This document shows positions 11,301 through 22,101 of a stretch of 64,000 bases of DNA, in pieces (position 1 is the stretch's first letter; every line of letters starts with the position of its first letter). The notes below the pieces were generated by a model. The model did not search any database. It was not told the DNA's origin and worked only from the letters and a program-made list of their open reading frames with translations. Origin of the DNA: Immersiella caudata (taxonomy: Eukaryota; Ascomycota; Sordariomycetes; Sordariales; Lasiosphaeriaceae); NCBI GenBank assembly GCA_030512335.1, contig JAULSU010000004.1:2480001-2544000 (forward strand), read 5' to 3'. A program made the position numbers and the translations under genes.

Positions 11301-11423
11301 GTATTGTCTCACAGACCACACCGTCCGAAGCGATCACATGTCGCCGCCCCTCGATCCCATGTGTATCCTCTACGCTGGTCACAGTCACAAGGGGGGAATG
11401 GCCGTCCCCCGTGCCGTCTTTCC
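8346..11423. other. Large intergenic region, 3.1 kb, no gene identified
   Basis: This lies upstream of the gene starting at 8345 and downstream of the damaged epoxide hydrolase. Short frames occur on both strands but none has a domain motif or consistent splice joins. A 79-residue minus frame at 9661-9900 was considered and not accepted. No repeat structure or RNA gene was seen. Confidence 0.35.
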
Positions 11424-12790
11424 CTACGTGGTTGCCGCAGCCGGTTTCCATCGCCCGGCGATATCCTTGGCGCCTCCGCCACGCCCAAACATGGCTCGCA
11501 GGTCTGCAACCAGCAACTCTGGCTTTTCATATGCAGCGAAGTGACCGCCTTCGGTGTGCACTTTTTCTAAGACGACAGGGCCGAGAGTGCGTCCGTAGCA
11601 GGGGGGGAAGACTAAGAGGCCCATTAGGAAGTAGGAAAGGCCGAGTTTGACATGTGGGTTGTATTGGAACATGCGCTCGTCGTGACGGGGGTGAGGAACG
11701 GTGTTTTGCGCCTCGTAGTAGATTCCAGCGCTGGCGGCTGGACCAGCAGTGGCAAGCCAGTAGAGTGAGACCCAGCTGAGGATTTCGTCGTCTGTCCAGG
11801 GGTAGGAGTCTATCCAGTCGTGAAGCTTCTCGTAGATCCAGGCCGAGGAGACCCATAGGTGAGCCTGCGAGGGCAGCACCGATGGTGGCTGGCCGGGTAG
11901 TTTGTTCGATGTTGTAACCGAGACCTTGGTTCATGAACCATTCCATTCGAGCGAGTCCGGCATTTTCGGTCTTGGTTCGAGGGAGGAGGTACTGGAGGTA
12001 GAGAAGGGGCTGCTTCGGGGTCGGCGCGTTGGCGCGGATGTAGTTGAGGTGAGACGCGATACAATGCTGAGCGTAGTCAAAACCCATGGTTCGAGTTATC
12101 GCGTATCCCCAGTCCCTTCCTTGAGTGACTGTACAATGCATTAGTTCCCTCCCTCTCCTACCCTGCCCTGCCAAGTCAGACCTCACACGTACCGTATTCT
12201 TTGTAGCCGAGTTTCAGCATCAGTTTGTGAAGACACTCGGCATACCAGGCTATGCCGAAGCCGGGTTTGGTTGCTGCGTCTGAGAAGCCGAAGTTTGGGA
12301 GCGATGGAGCTACAACGTGGAACGACGGCCCATCACTGTCTTTGGGGTTCGTCAGGAGAGGGAGGATATTGGTCACTTCGAGGAGGCTACTGGGCCCTGC
12401 GCTACAGCGTCAGTTACAGCGTCTGACGCGATTGGTGCATTGTAGAAGTTTGTAGAAGTGACTTGTATCCGTGGCAAAACAAAAGAGGGATACTCCCTCT
12501 CGGCTGCTGGTCTTGTGAATGAAGTGAATGTTCAACTCGCCGAAACCATCGACGGAGATAGGGGTTGTGAAGTGAGGGAGTCGGTTGATGTTAGCCTCCT
12601 GAGCCCGCCAGTCGAAGCCTTCTCTCCAGTATGAAATCAGCCTCTTGAGATCGGAAAGTGGCGGACCAAACTCCCAGCCGTTCGACATTGGCACATCGTC
12701 GGCGAACGTCGTGTGCGACAGTTTCACCTTGAGGCCATCGAGCTTTGCGTCAGCGATTGAGATATGAAAAGGCCGGATTGAAGCATTCAT
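11424..12790 (-). pseudogene. Decayed epoxide hydrolase (alpha/beta-hydrolase fold)
   Basis: The frame starts MNASIRPFHI at 12790. An epoxide-hydrolase N-terminal domain is clear (FDWRAQEANINRLPHFTT, ELNIHFIH), followed by VTNILPLL and SLPNFGFSD. A normal intron at 12131-12190 joins KEY to VTQGRDWGYAITR. The C-terminal part has the catalytic His region (HTEGGHFAAYEKPELL). Damage is multiple. The oxyanion HGWPG motif near 12465 is out of frame with what precedes it, and its downstream half reads GPSS. No good GT donor remains there. The nucleophile motif is GRDWG where the family has GGDWG. One extra base at 11841-11846 shifts the frame between SPMGLL and WIYEKLHDW. No single splice model restores the family motifs, so I call it a pseudogene. 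Confidence 0.75.
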
Positions 12791-14388
12791 TGCGGTCCCT
12801 GAATTTTGGATTACGCCAGGAAGTGTTGATTGTCGCACTCAACCAAACTGACGAACTCGAGCAGTTGTCGTCTCGACAACAACTTCAACGGCTCCGTCGC
12901 TTTGGGGATGTCGGGCTACTTCCGACGGTCAATATAGTCGCGACCATTACAAATCAAACGGCGGCAAGACCAGCAAAGGATTCTCGGTGGCCGTGTTTTG
13001 GTGTTTCTCATCGCTGGATCGACAGGACGATGCGGTGAGATCGGCGGCTATGTCACCGGAAACGTTAAGGCCATTGGCCAGTCTGCCAGAGGGAATCATT
13101 CCTTCTGAACCCTAAAGTTTGTTTTGATTGCGGAACTTCCTTCTACAGGGGCTCCGCTAATCGGTCAATTAGCATCCCGTCAATCCCATCTCGACGTTTC
13201 GAGTCGAACTTGATGAAGGTCAGGAAATCCACATGGAGAGTTCCCACCCGGCCACCATACCATGGAGGACTACGCAGGGCATGTTTCTACGTTGGCGACA
13301 CTGAGAGTAGACTTCATGTCAAATTTACCTACAAAAAAATCCAGTTTGCGTTGGAAACGGCAGTTAGTCAGCAGTTAGTCAGACAGAACGGTGAAGAGCA
13401 GAGACTGAGCCCGAGTCACGAGCATGTCGGCGCCATCCTGCGCAATGTTTCACTACTGTGGTGTGGTCGCACTGCTTGCTCGAGGCCGTTTACTCGTAGC
13501 GGCCGTCAGACGTAGCACGAGACATTAAATACGAGACGAGTGGAGAGGCGGGAACTCGGAAACGGAATCGGAGTCCGCCGAGCACTCGGAGGCTTGACGG
13601 CCTGCAGTTATCCTAAAGTCGCCAACAACTCTTCAAGTGCCTGAGAAGAAGCCACCAGTGCCACGGCATCACGATCGCCTACTCGACGGCCTTGCTGATT
13701 TAGCTACTTCAGGTGTCGAGTCTCCAGCTGGAGGCCTTTTCTTTGACGAACCTAACTGTATCTACTTTCGAGATGTGACCATTTTGAAACACTGAATTAC
13801 CCACAAGTGAAGATATGCCACTCAGATACTGTCCCTTTGGTGCCCAGGTAGCCATAGGTACCATATGGATCCGACATGCATATATCAACTTGAACTTGAG
13901 GCTGGATCTAGGTGTCGTGCTGGACAGATTGCCAACGGGAATCAAGGCAAGCTCTAGTAGTAGTGGCTACTTGCACGAAACAATCAAACAAAACGGCACC
14001 AATGACATTCGTATGTTCTGCCTATCGGCACTTGCAAATTAATTGCCACGAATTGGAAGATTTGGAGTTTGAAAGATTCTGTCCGATTGAGCGTTCCTGC
14101 CATTCCGCATTGGTAGATCACAAGCCCAGGTCTTGTGTCGACAGTAGGTAGAATGCCGTCTGATGTCGGAAAGTTGGTCGTCACAGGCAATCTCGCTCCT
14201 TCCTTCCTTCCTTCCTTGTCTGATTCCGGATTTCCTGGAGCAATCAATCCCGTTCCACCACCCAAAGCCTTTTTCTCTCATCCACAAAACAACACGCTCC
14301 TTCTTCTACCTCTACTCACTTTCGTTGACGACAAATTCTCACTCACAAAGGCGAAAAATTCGGACTCGACATCAGCGTCGCATTCAAA
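12791..14388. other. Divergent intergenic region, 1.6 kb
   Basis: This lies between the start of the epoxide hydrolase relic and the start of the secreted protein at 14389. A five-copy CCTT repeat lies at 14198-14217. Otherwise only short frames are present. Confidence 0.4.
14198..14217. repeat. CCTT tetranucleotide microsatellite
   Basis: Five tandem CCTT copies lie about 170 bp upstream of the start at 14389, probably within promoter or leader sequence. Confidence 0.8.
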
Positions 14389-15456
14389 ATGCTGCCAGCG
14401 TTTTGGCTTCTGCTCTTCCTGCTTGGTGTTCTGCAGGTCAAGGCCGGTGAAATCTGGGGACTCGCCAATAGCAACTGGACCATCAATGGCACCGTCAAAT
14501 GTGACATGGATTTCAAGCATTTGTACGACTGGCCAGTTAGAGAAGATTGCTATGCTGCTGTTGATCTCGTCCTCAACCACACAAGCTGTGATGGAGGCAA
14601 GCCTCGAGTGTACCACCTGAAGAGTGGTGAGTGCACATCGCCTGCGACAGTAGGCAATTGTAGCATGGCCGTCTGTGCCGGAGTAAGTCATGCCCGCGTC
14701 CTACCCACACCTTATCCAGCGGGAACTAACAAGTGAGTAAAGTCGTATAAAACCGTAGAGAAGGAGTCCTTTAATAGCGTTCTCATCAATCAGACAATCC
14801 ATGTGGCCTGGTTTTTCGACACATGCATTTTGTATGGCTATTGGGGCGTGTTCGTGGCTGATCCGACGCCTCAATATCCTGGCGGTTGGAATTTCAGCTT
14901 CTTCGAAGCCCTCTCGGACGGGAATACGGATGAGAGTTGGGTCTCCCCGAAGGTTGCTGCCCGCAATCACAAGGCTCACTGTGTCTCGTTCCCTCCCATC
15001 AACTCATCACCCATCGATCCCTACGATGAGAGACTCGAGTTGTACGCTCGAGGCACGCATCCCGACACCACTACCGCAAACAGGACTTGGTACTTCAAGC
15101 CCACGATGTTGGATGATCCAGTTGTTCGGCCAATCGGTGATGCTGCGCCAGCGAATTGCACGGACAACATGAGATCTGACTTCAACGGAACTGATTGCCG
15201 TGAAGCCATCAACATTCTCTTCGACAAGAACCTCTGGACCAACCCCTTCGACATCCCGGCTGGAAGTTGCATTGATGGAAAGACACCGGGGAATACCTGC
15301 ACCGCGACCATCTGCAATCTCCACTCGGAAGAGCGTGGCAGCAGATACGACACAAGGCAGCTGATCGAAAAGATGATTACAGTGCACAGAAACTGCTCTA
15401 GGTACTTTGGAAAGGGCAGCTCCTGGACCTTTGAGCATACCCAACTGAGCTTGTAA
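14389..15456 (+). CDS. Secreted glycoprotein with two copies of a cysteine module
   Basis: Two exons: 14389-14682 and 14761-15456 (GTAAGT donor, acceptor at 14760; the TAG two bases earlier would break frame). The protein is 329 residues. A signal peptide is evident (LPAFWLLLFLLGVLQVKA, residues 2-19). At least eight NxS/T sequons fit a secreted glycoprotein. A cysteine module appears twice: DC at 54, then C82, C91 and C96; and DC at 244, then C268, C278 and C283. The spacing is nearly equal and the DC(x)3(A/I)(x)2(V/I)L context is shared. The second copy slightly resembles the Hce2/Ecp2 pattern, but that is weak. No catalytic motif seen. Likely an extracellular or cell-wall protein; an effector-like role is only a guess. 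Confidence 0.7.
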
Positions 15457-16024
15457 GTGGATCTAACCTGGTTTCCGGCCGTGATAAGCGGCCGAAAGCT
15501 AACGGTCTCTAGTACCTAAACCGGCTCTGATTCGAGTCCGGGTTTCTGTTGTCAGGATTATTGGACCTGAGGCATGAAGCCATATTTACTTCATGGGGGA
15601 ACATCGCAAGCATGTCTGTGATGGAGGAAGGCACATGGAGACAGCAGCTCGACGGGTGTCGTTGCTTCCTCGGGACCAAGGGTTAGGGTCATGTTGGGAA
15701 TCGATCTTGCAGATTTGAAGCAGATCGCTGTGGGCGAGCGCCTACTACATACGAAATGCGATGTATTTTTGTCTGATACCCCATGCTTCGTGAACATTAA
15801 TCTGAGCGTCCTCAAGTTTCGAACTTATCCAGCTGTGACGTCGATTGTGCTTATACATGCCAGCCATTGCCGCTCGAGCCCCACCTAAATCTGCGCCGAT
15901 GTTTAGGCCAAACCCGCACCCCAGCAGCGCCTCACGCAGCCAGCCCACTTCATCATCCACCAAGCTCACTCAAGCCATCAACTCAGACCTCACCTTCGTT
16001 CTTAACACGCCGATACCGTCCACA
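15457..16024. other. Intergenic, 570 bp
   Basis: This lies between two plus-strand genes. It contains a GC-rich hairpin-forming stretch near 15476-15495 (CCGGCCG...CGGCCG) shortly after the stop, which may shape the 3' end. No gene seen. Confidence 0.35.
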
Positions 16025-16428
16025 ATGGTACTCTCTCTTCTTCTAAATTCTTGACATCCAAACTGACATGCTTGCAGAATAAGGACGCAACATACACGTA
16101 TGTCCACATGCAGTCCTCCCGCGACGCCGAACTCTTTGAGGACTTTTGCAAAGACAAGCTTCCCGCCGATGACATCTACGTCCCGCCTCATCTGCAACCC
16201 ATCAACCCTGAGGACGAAGATGACGTAGTACCGGACCAGCACGCCGCATTCGGAATCACCAAGGCGACGCAAAAGGTGCGCGAGCCGGCGTGGAAGGATC
16301 TAGGGTTGGGAGAGTTGATGCGCAAGGGTCCGGGCGAGGGGTCATCGTCCAAGGGCGGGAATGTGGTTAGGGTAGGGAGGAAGAGAGGAGGCGGGGGAGG
16401 AGGACAGTATCGGGGGATGCCTAGGTGA
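16025..16428 (+). CDS. Small conserved-looking acidic protein with RGG-like C-terminus
   Basis: The first exon is only the ATG (16025-16027), followed at once by an intron 16028-16077 (GTACTC donor, CTGAC branch, GCAG acceptor). The second exon, 16078-16428, reads NKDATYTYVHMQSSRD. The protein is 118 residues. The N-terminal half has helical charged sequence (DAELFEDFCKDKLPADD) and a proline-bounded segment (IYVPPHLQPINPEDE). The C-terminus is basic and Gly/Arg-rich (RVGRKRGGGGGGQYRG), which could bind nucleic acid (inference). I recognise no family. The clean splice signals and reading frame support a real gene. Confidence 0.65.
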
Positions 16429-16784
16429 AGGGTAGAGGAGGGTTGGCTTTGGGAGTTATGGATGGATGATGACGGTACCAACGGAGGCAGCATTACGACG
16501 GCGTTCTTGTGATAGGTATTCTCTAACAGCGATTTCCGCTGCGTCAAAACCACGCTATTTTTTTTTTGACATCGCCCCATAGCCGTCTCTCTATCATGCC
16601 AGTCTTTGCCTACTGGTATCAAAATACTCACGCAATGAAAACCGCTTGCTAGGTGCAATACCAACCTCACCCACACCAAGACCAGGACAACCCGCAAAAA
16701 ACAGGATATATTTCCCTTTCCCCCGACCCAAACGCCATTACAATGCCATCAAAGCCACAAACCCCCTTTCCTTTCTCATAAACC
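16429..16784. other. Convergent intergenic, 356 bp
   Basis: This lies between the 3' ends of the 16025 gene and TRS31. A T-rich run lies near 16558-16568. Nothing else seen. Confidence 0.4.
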
Positions 16785-17502
16785 TCAACTCTTCCCAATC
16801 AACGCCTCCCTCTCCAACACTTCCGGCTGGAACTTGACCAAAAACACCGTCTTCCCTGGCCACATCTCCCCCTCCTCCTTACCCCCGACCGTATGCGCCG
16901 TCACCCTCGCCGGGAACGCAGCCCCGTCGCACACCCCCTCCACAATGCCCGCCACAAACGCCGCGCAGTTCAGCTGGCTCATCTCCTTCGGCACGCTCAC
17001 GTACGCGTTGACTAGCGGCTCATTGTCGATAATCATGTACTCGTCGGGTGTATCGGGATTGGAGCTCTTCTCCAGCCGATCGGCCTGGCGCCCGAAGAGG
17101 TGCGTCCAGAGGTTTCCCTTAATAAAGTGTAGCAAGGCGATGATGTTGAGAGGGCGAGACTGGGAGCGGAGGGGTTCGCGGATGAGGAGAAGGTCGAGGA
17201 GTTTGAGGCCGATGGGGTGGCCTTGGAGGTTGAGGCTGCGACAGAGTTAGTTTGCCTGCGGCGGACCTTGAGGGGGAGGGGGGGAGGAGGGCGACGAACC
17301 GTTTTTCGAGATCTGCAATTCCGGTGACGCGCTTTTGCGCGTAGCTGACCATCTCGGAGAAGAGGTAGGCGAAGCTTGCCTGGCTGAGCTCTGATGTCTT
17401 ACTGCGGTTTAGCGGCCGATGGAAGATTGTCTTTCCGTTGGCGGGATACCGCAGGCCAGGCTCCTTGGAGCCCGTTTTCCCAGTTGCCCCCATGTGTGCC
17501 AT
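16785..17502 (-). CDS. TRS31: TRAPP complex subunit Trs31/TRAPPC5
   Basis: Two exons: 17502-17300 and 17235-16785, 217 residues. The intron has a GTTCGT donor and GCAG acceptor. The protein belongs to the Bet3-fold TRAPP core subunits, which form the small-subunit core of the TRAPP guanine-nucleotide exchange complexes for Ypt/Rab1 GTPases at the Golgi. The visible signature includes ASFAYLFSEMVSYAQKRV, the segment ending at GIADLEKR across the splice into LNLQGHPIGLKLLDLL, LLHFIKGNLWTHLFG (the hydrophobic-channel region) and NCAAFVAGIVEGVCDGAAF. Length fits fungal Trs31. The start MAHMGATGK was chosen over an in-frame upstream codon because family members begin close to this point. TRS31 lies just upstream of CAND1's 3' end on the same strand, without functional relation. 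Confidence 0.9.
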
Positions 17503-17910
17503 GGTTTGGAGGAGCGGAATGGTGTGTTTAGTTAGTTTCAATCACCGACCGAATCATCACCCTGTTGCAGCTTGGGAGACGTTGATGCTGTGGGGCTGGA
17601 GGTGCAGAAGCTCCCCCACTCTGCTTGGCGTGGTCTGGGCACTGCGATCGTTCACAGTACTTCGCACTGTATAGCACTGTAGTCTCAGGGGCGGTTCGAG
17701 ACAAGGAACTCACGCTTCCACGATTCATCGGCGCTCTAGATATCACGTATTGAATTTCTGCAATGGATAATTTCGCTGTGTGCCAGACCAGTCGAGGCCC
17801 GATCACAGCCTACTCGGGCCTATCACCACTATTTGCCCCTGAGAAAGACCCTCCCATTTGCTTGCGGCTTCACAGAGAGAACTTCCCTCGTTGTCCCGTA
17901 GTCTCTCCTT
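17503..17910. other. Intergenic between TRS31 and CAND1, 408 bp
   Basis: This should hold the TRS31 promoter and the CAND1 3' UTR; both genes lie on the minus strand. No other feature seen. Confidence 0.4.
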
Positions 17911-20900
17911 CTAAACGTTAGCAGGCCCCTGCTCTTTGCTTTCCTCGCGCAGGCTCTTCAGCTGAGAGGCGAAATCCTTGTTAACCCACTCCCAGTACGT
18001 CCCCCACACTTGGCTGGACGCACTCGAAGTGCCCGCGGCACTTGAGGTCTTCAGCTTCTCCCCGAGCTGAAGAGTTAGGCGGAGCACTGCCTTGTTCGCC
18101 TCGTCTTGTTTCTCAATCTCTTGCTTCACGGCAGTGTCCTTGAGCTTGGTTGAGAGAGTCTTCCTGAAAGCATCAGCCATAGAGTCCAGGCGTCTGCTCG
18201 TCTCGTCTGGGTCGATATATGCGAGTTTCGACACCATCAAGTTACATAGTGACCGAATATCATTGTCATCGCTGAGGCCAGCAACAATACGATCATAGAG
18301 ATCGATGGTGCTGATGCGGGAGAATGCTGTCTCCATGAGCGCATAGAGAGTTTCGTACGCGGCCTGAGAAGGCGAGTCAGAGAGAAGTACATTCGTAGCT
18401 CGGCTGTGCACTTACCTTGCGAACGTCAAGCCCATCGTCAATGATGTGTTTGAATGGTCCCATTTGAACCTCACGGACAAGCTCGGGCTTCACCACTGTC
18501 TCGTTCATGACGAACGGCAACAGCTGGTTGAGGTGACCCAGAATCAGCTCGGGCTTGTTGTGTGATGCTGAATTGAAAGTAGACATGGCATGGCGGCGAA
18601 TCTCCATTTCTGGGTCCTCCAGCATTGTTCTGAGCATGTCGACCAGGTGAATCTTGAGAACTGTGTCAAACGCTTCATTCTCATCAGGGAGAGTGTAGCG
18701 CAACGCTTGAACAGCGATAGTCCTCAGTACCGACGACTTATTCTTTAGCAGAGACTATGAAATCATTAGTTTGGGCTGCCAACTTCCAATAGGGTTAACA
18801 AACCTCTAGCTTTGACATATAAGTCTTCGGGTCAATGATGACCATACGACCAATGCACTCGGCACAGACAGCCTTGTTGTCCTCCGCCCCAGCAGCAGCC
18901 AGGATCTGATCCCAAATAAGCGGGGAGAATTTGCTAATATCAGTTGAGGCGAGGGCTACTTGCTGCAGAATCTCTTTGATCGACTGGAGGAGGAGATATT
19001 GGTGCCCAGGGCCTCTCGTCTCCAAGGCCTCTAGGATTACTGGCATGTACGCTGAAACGTTGCCCGCTCCAGCCCGCCCAAGGGCAGCCGCTGCTGATAG
19101 GGAAACTTTGTCGAACTCATTGCTGAACTGATCCAGAAAGAGGCCTGGAGGGAGGTTAAACTTCGGTCCAAGCCGCAGTCCTGCCTCACCAAGAACGGCA
19201 AGTGCAAGGCTCACCCTTACTTGATCACCCGAGCTGGCCTTGATCTCCTGAACGAAGCTATCCATAGTAACTCCGGCGGAGTTCCCGCTCGCGACAAGGA
19301 GGGTGCCAATGACCTTGCCGACAATCGAAGGTTCACCTCCAACGCCCACATCTTTCAGAAGACCGTCCATCAAAGCCTTCCCTTGCCCGACTTGACCAGC
19401 GTTGGTAACGAGAATGAGAAGTGAATCGAGAACGGAGCCAGCAACAGTGGATTTGAGAAGATTACAGATGGACCGAATTAGAACGGGCGTGATGACAATC
19501 TTGGGCTTCTCGCTGGCAAGGTGAGCTAGGATAAGCAGACCCGGTCCGAGAAGGTGGGCATCGTTGTTAGTGACGACCGGAACCAGAGCCGACACTGTGC
19601 TCTGAATGGTTGCATCATCCAGGGCATCCTTGGCGGCAGGGCTGAGAATGAGGTGCTTGAGAGCCATGATGCTCGATCCTCTCAGAGCACGATGAGCCTT
19701 CCGGAGCTGAGCCCCTAGCTCAACAACAACCTGGCAGATCCACGATTTCTCTAGCTGAACGCCACTTGAAGACATAGCAGCAACAGTGTCAACTGCGCGG
19801 ACCGCAGCCAGCCTTGTGGTTTCATTCTTGAGCCGATCAAGGAGATAACCAAGAGCTGCCGCACGCTTGTCTTCTGGCAAGAGGTTAGCACCTTCAGTAC
19901 CGGAGGTCCTGGAGATGAGTGTGCCCAACGCGTGGATTGCTTTCTCTCGAACATTTGTATCAGCGTCGTTTGCAGTCGTGCGATCGACGATCACGTCGTA
20001 GAGCTTCAGCAGCTCTCCCTTGAACTTTTGTGCCGTTAGACGGGAGCGCGGGGGAGTGATTGCTTTGACGACTTCCTCGGATGTCTGTATCGCCGCCCCA
20101 GAGATCTTATAGAACCTGTCGTGGACCACAGAAACGACACCAGCAACAATCTTTGGAAGATATGGCTGCAACACCGCTGAAGAATGATTCTTCGCGATGT
20201 CGCTCGTCAGGCGGAGCGCAGCAATTCTGAGTGTACCAGCCGTCGCAGATGCGTTTCCGCCAGCAACCGAAAGGGATGCCGAAGAAGACGCAGCCCCCGA
20301 CGACTTGATGGCGTCGACAATCGGGCCAGTGATCTGGTCAAAGTAGGTCGCCAGGCCACCTCTCTGCACAGTAACCATATCGTCCAAAAGGTTGACAGTT
20401 GCCTGCTTGGTAGGGATCAGCTTTCCCTTGAGAAGCTTGGTCGCTGCCTTGACGATCGTGGGTGTGAGACCTGCAAGGTCTGCCCGCGGTCCAGAAGCGG
20501 GAATCTTTTCCAGCGTGGGCGACGTGAGGCCAGTACCGGACAGTGACGAAGAGGTCAGACTCAATGCAAATGCCGAAGCACCACCACCGCTGCTTTGCCG
20601 TCTCCGCTTTCTACTCTGAGGAAGCTGGTTGACGAGTTCGCTCTGGGTGCTATCGATAGAGAACTCGGGAATGATTCCCTCTCCAGTTTTCCGGACAAGC
20701 AACGACATAGCAGAAATAACCTCTAAGCGCACATTCTCCTCGCGCTCATCAAACCTCTTGATGAGCGCAGGCGCAACTTGTCGGTAAAGTAGGCCGCTGT
20801 CCAAGAGATCACCGCTACTTCTGGTCGAAATAATGGTGTAAAGCGCCTTTGCCGCGCAACGCCTCACCTTCCAGCTGGCGTCATCGTCATCATCAAAGCC

Positions 20901-22101
20901 ATCGTCGTCTTCAAACTCATCATCTTCCTCGGACTCCTCCTCGTCTTCATCTTCCATATCCTCGTCATCATCGACTGCATAATTCGGATCAAACTTGAGA
21001 TATCGGAGGCACGCTTCGATCGATTCATCGGTGAATGGTCGCATTTGGGTAGGGCAAGACGATAGGAAAGCCTCCAGAGCCACCAAAGCCGCCTCTCTGA
21101 TTTCGTTGAACTCCAACCCAGCCTCACCGCCCTCGTTAATGTCTTCGAGCTGTGACTGCATCTCATCCTCACTCAAGGCGCCAAGAATGAAGGGTACAAA
21201 CTCTGGGAGGTGTTGGCCAAAACGGTAGGGGATAGACCGAGCCATCGAGCCGAGGATGGTGATGTAAAGACGTCGCGTTACGCCCGTCAAATTGGGGTGG
21301 CTGAGCACACCAACAGTCCTCTTTATGAAGGCGGTCAAAAGGTCTTCAGAGAGATAGTGTGCCAGCATCGAAACAGCAACGACTGCCCTCTTCTTGACGA
21401 CCGAGTTGCCCTTGTCTTGTTCCAAAAGACTGACGACCACATCGTGAAGTGCTTCAATCTCAATATATTGAAGCATGGGCCCAAAGCACCTCACAACCTC
21501 GATCAACACGTCGACTGAATCTGCCGTGAGGTTGTTGTCAAGATCCAACAAGCCGGGGACGGGCTTGCCACCGACAGTTGCTCGTCCAAGGAGGCGAGGG
21601 ATGAGCACCCGGTTGAGGCTCGCGTATGACTCTTGCACTTCCTTCGAGGCTGCGACCCCAGGAATAGGACGCGGAAGCGCCTCGATCATAGAACGCATGG
21701 CCATGGCAGGGATAGAGTTGTCTACAGACTGCTTGAGCTTCAGTCCTGAGAGCTTCTCCATCATAGGGACGATCAACGCGGTAGGAATCTTTTTGACCAA
21801 CGGTCCAAGACTGCACCAGAAGTGTTAGTGCCAATACAGACAACATATGTATCTTGGCTAACCATTTTATGGCTTGGTTTTGAACCTCTCCATTCTGGTC
21901 GTCCAGCGCCCTCACCACGCAGTCAATGGTTCGCGCGGCAACGTTGTAGTCGTGATGGAGGAGGTCGGGTTTCGCGATATTGAAGACGGTAAGGAGGTCA
22001 TTGAGGGCCATGAATCGGTAGTCGGGGTCTGGATCGCCAACTTTCTGGAGAAGCTGGTTCACCGTCGCCGGGATTGGGTTCGCCGGGATTGCGGTCGCCA
22101 T
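17911..22101 (-). CDS. CAND1: CAND1/TIP120, cullin-associated NEDD8-dissociated protein
   Basis: Four exons: 22101-21863, 21810-18804, 18754-18416 and 18363-17911, 1345 residues. CAND1 binds unneddylated cullin-RING ligases and exchanges their substrate receptors. The protein starts MATAIPANPIPATVNQLLQKV and continues with HEAT repeats (PDYRFMALNDLLTVF, EVQNQAIKCLGPLVKKI). A long acidic insert (EDMEDEDEEESEEDDEFEDD) lies before WKVRRCAAKALY, as in animal and plant CAND1. The C-terminal TIP120 region is present (LRYTLPDENEAFD, MGPFKHIIDDGLDVRK, AAYETLYALMET, then LSDDNDIRSLCNLMV). Introns are 52, 49 and 52 nt with standard signals. All parts are in one gene, unlike Aspergillus nidulans, where the N- and C-terminal halves are separate genes. 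Confidence 0.95.

Noticed and set aside
15460..15550. tRNA-like stretch with ATTCGAGTCCGGGTTT and a partial complementary 5' end
   Set aside because: A TTCGAGT T-loop-like sequence and a 7-bp outer pairing can be drawn, but the T-stem does not pair and no D-arm or A-box fits. It is not a tRNA.
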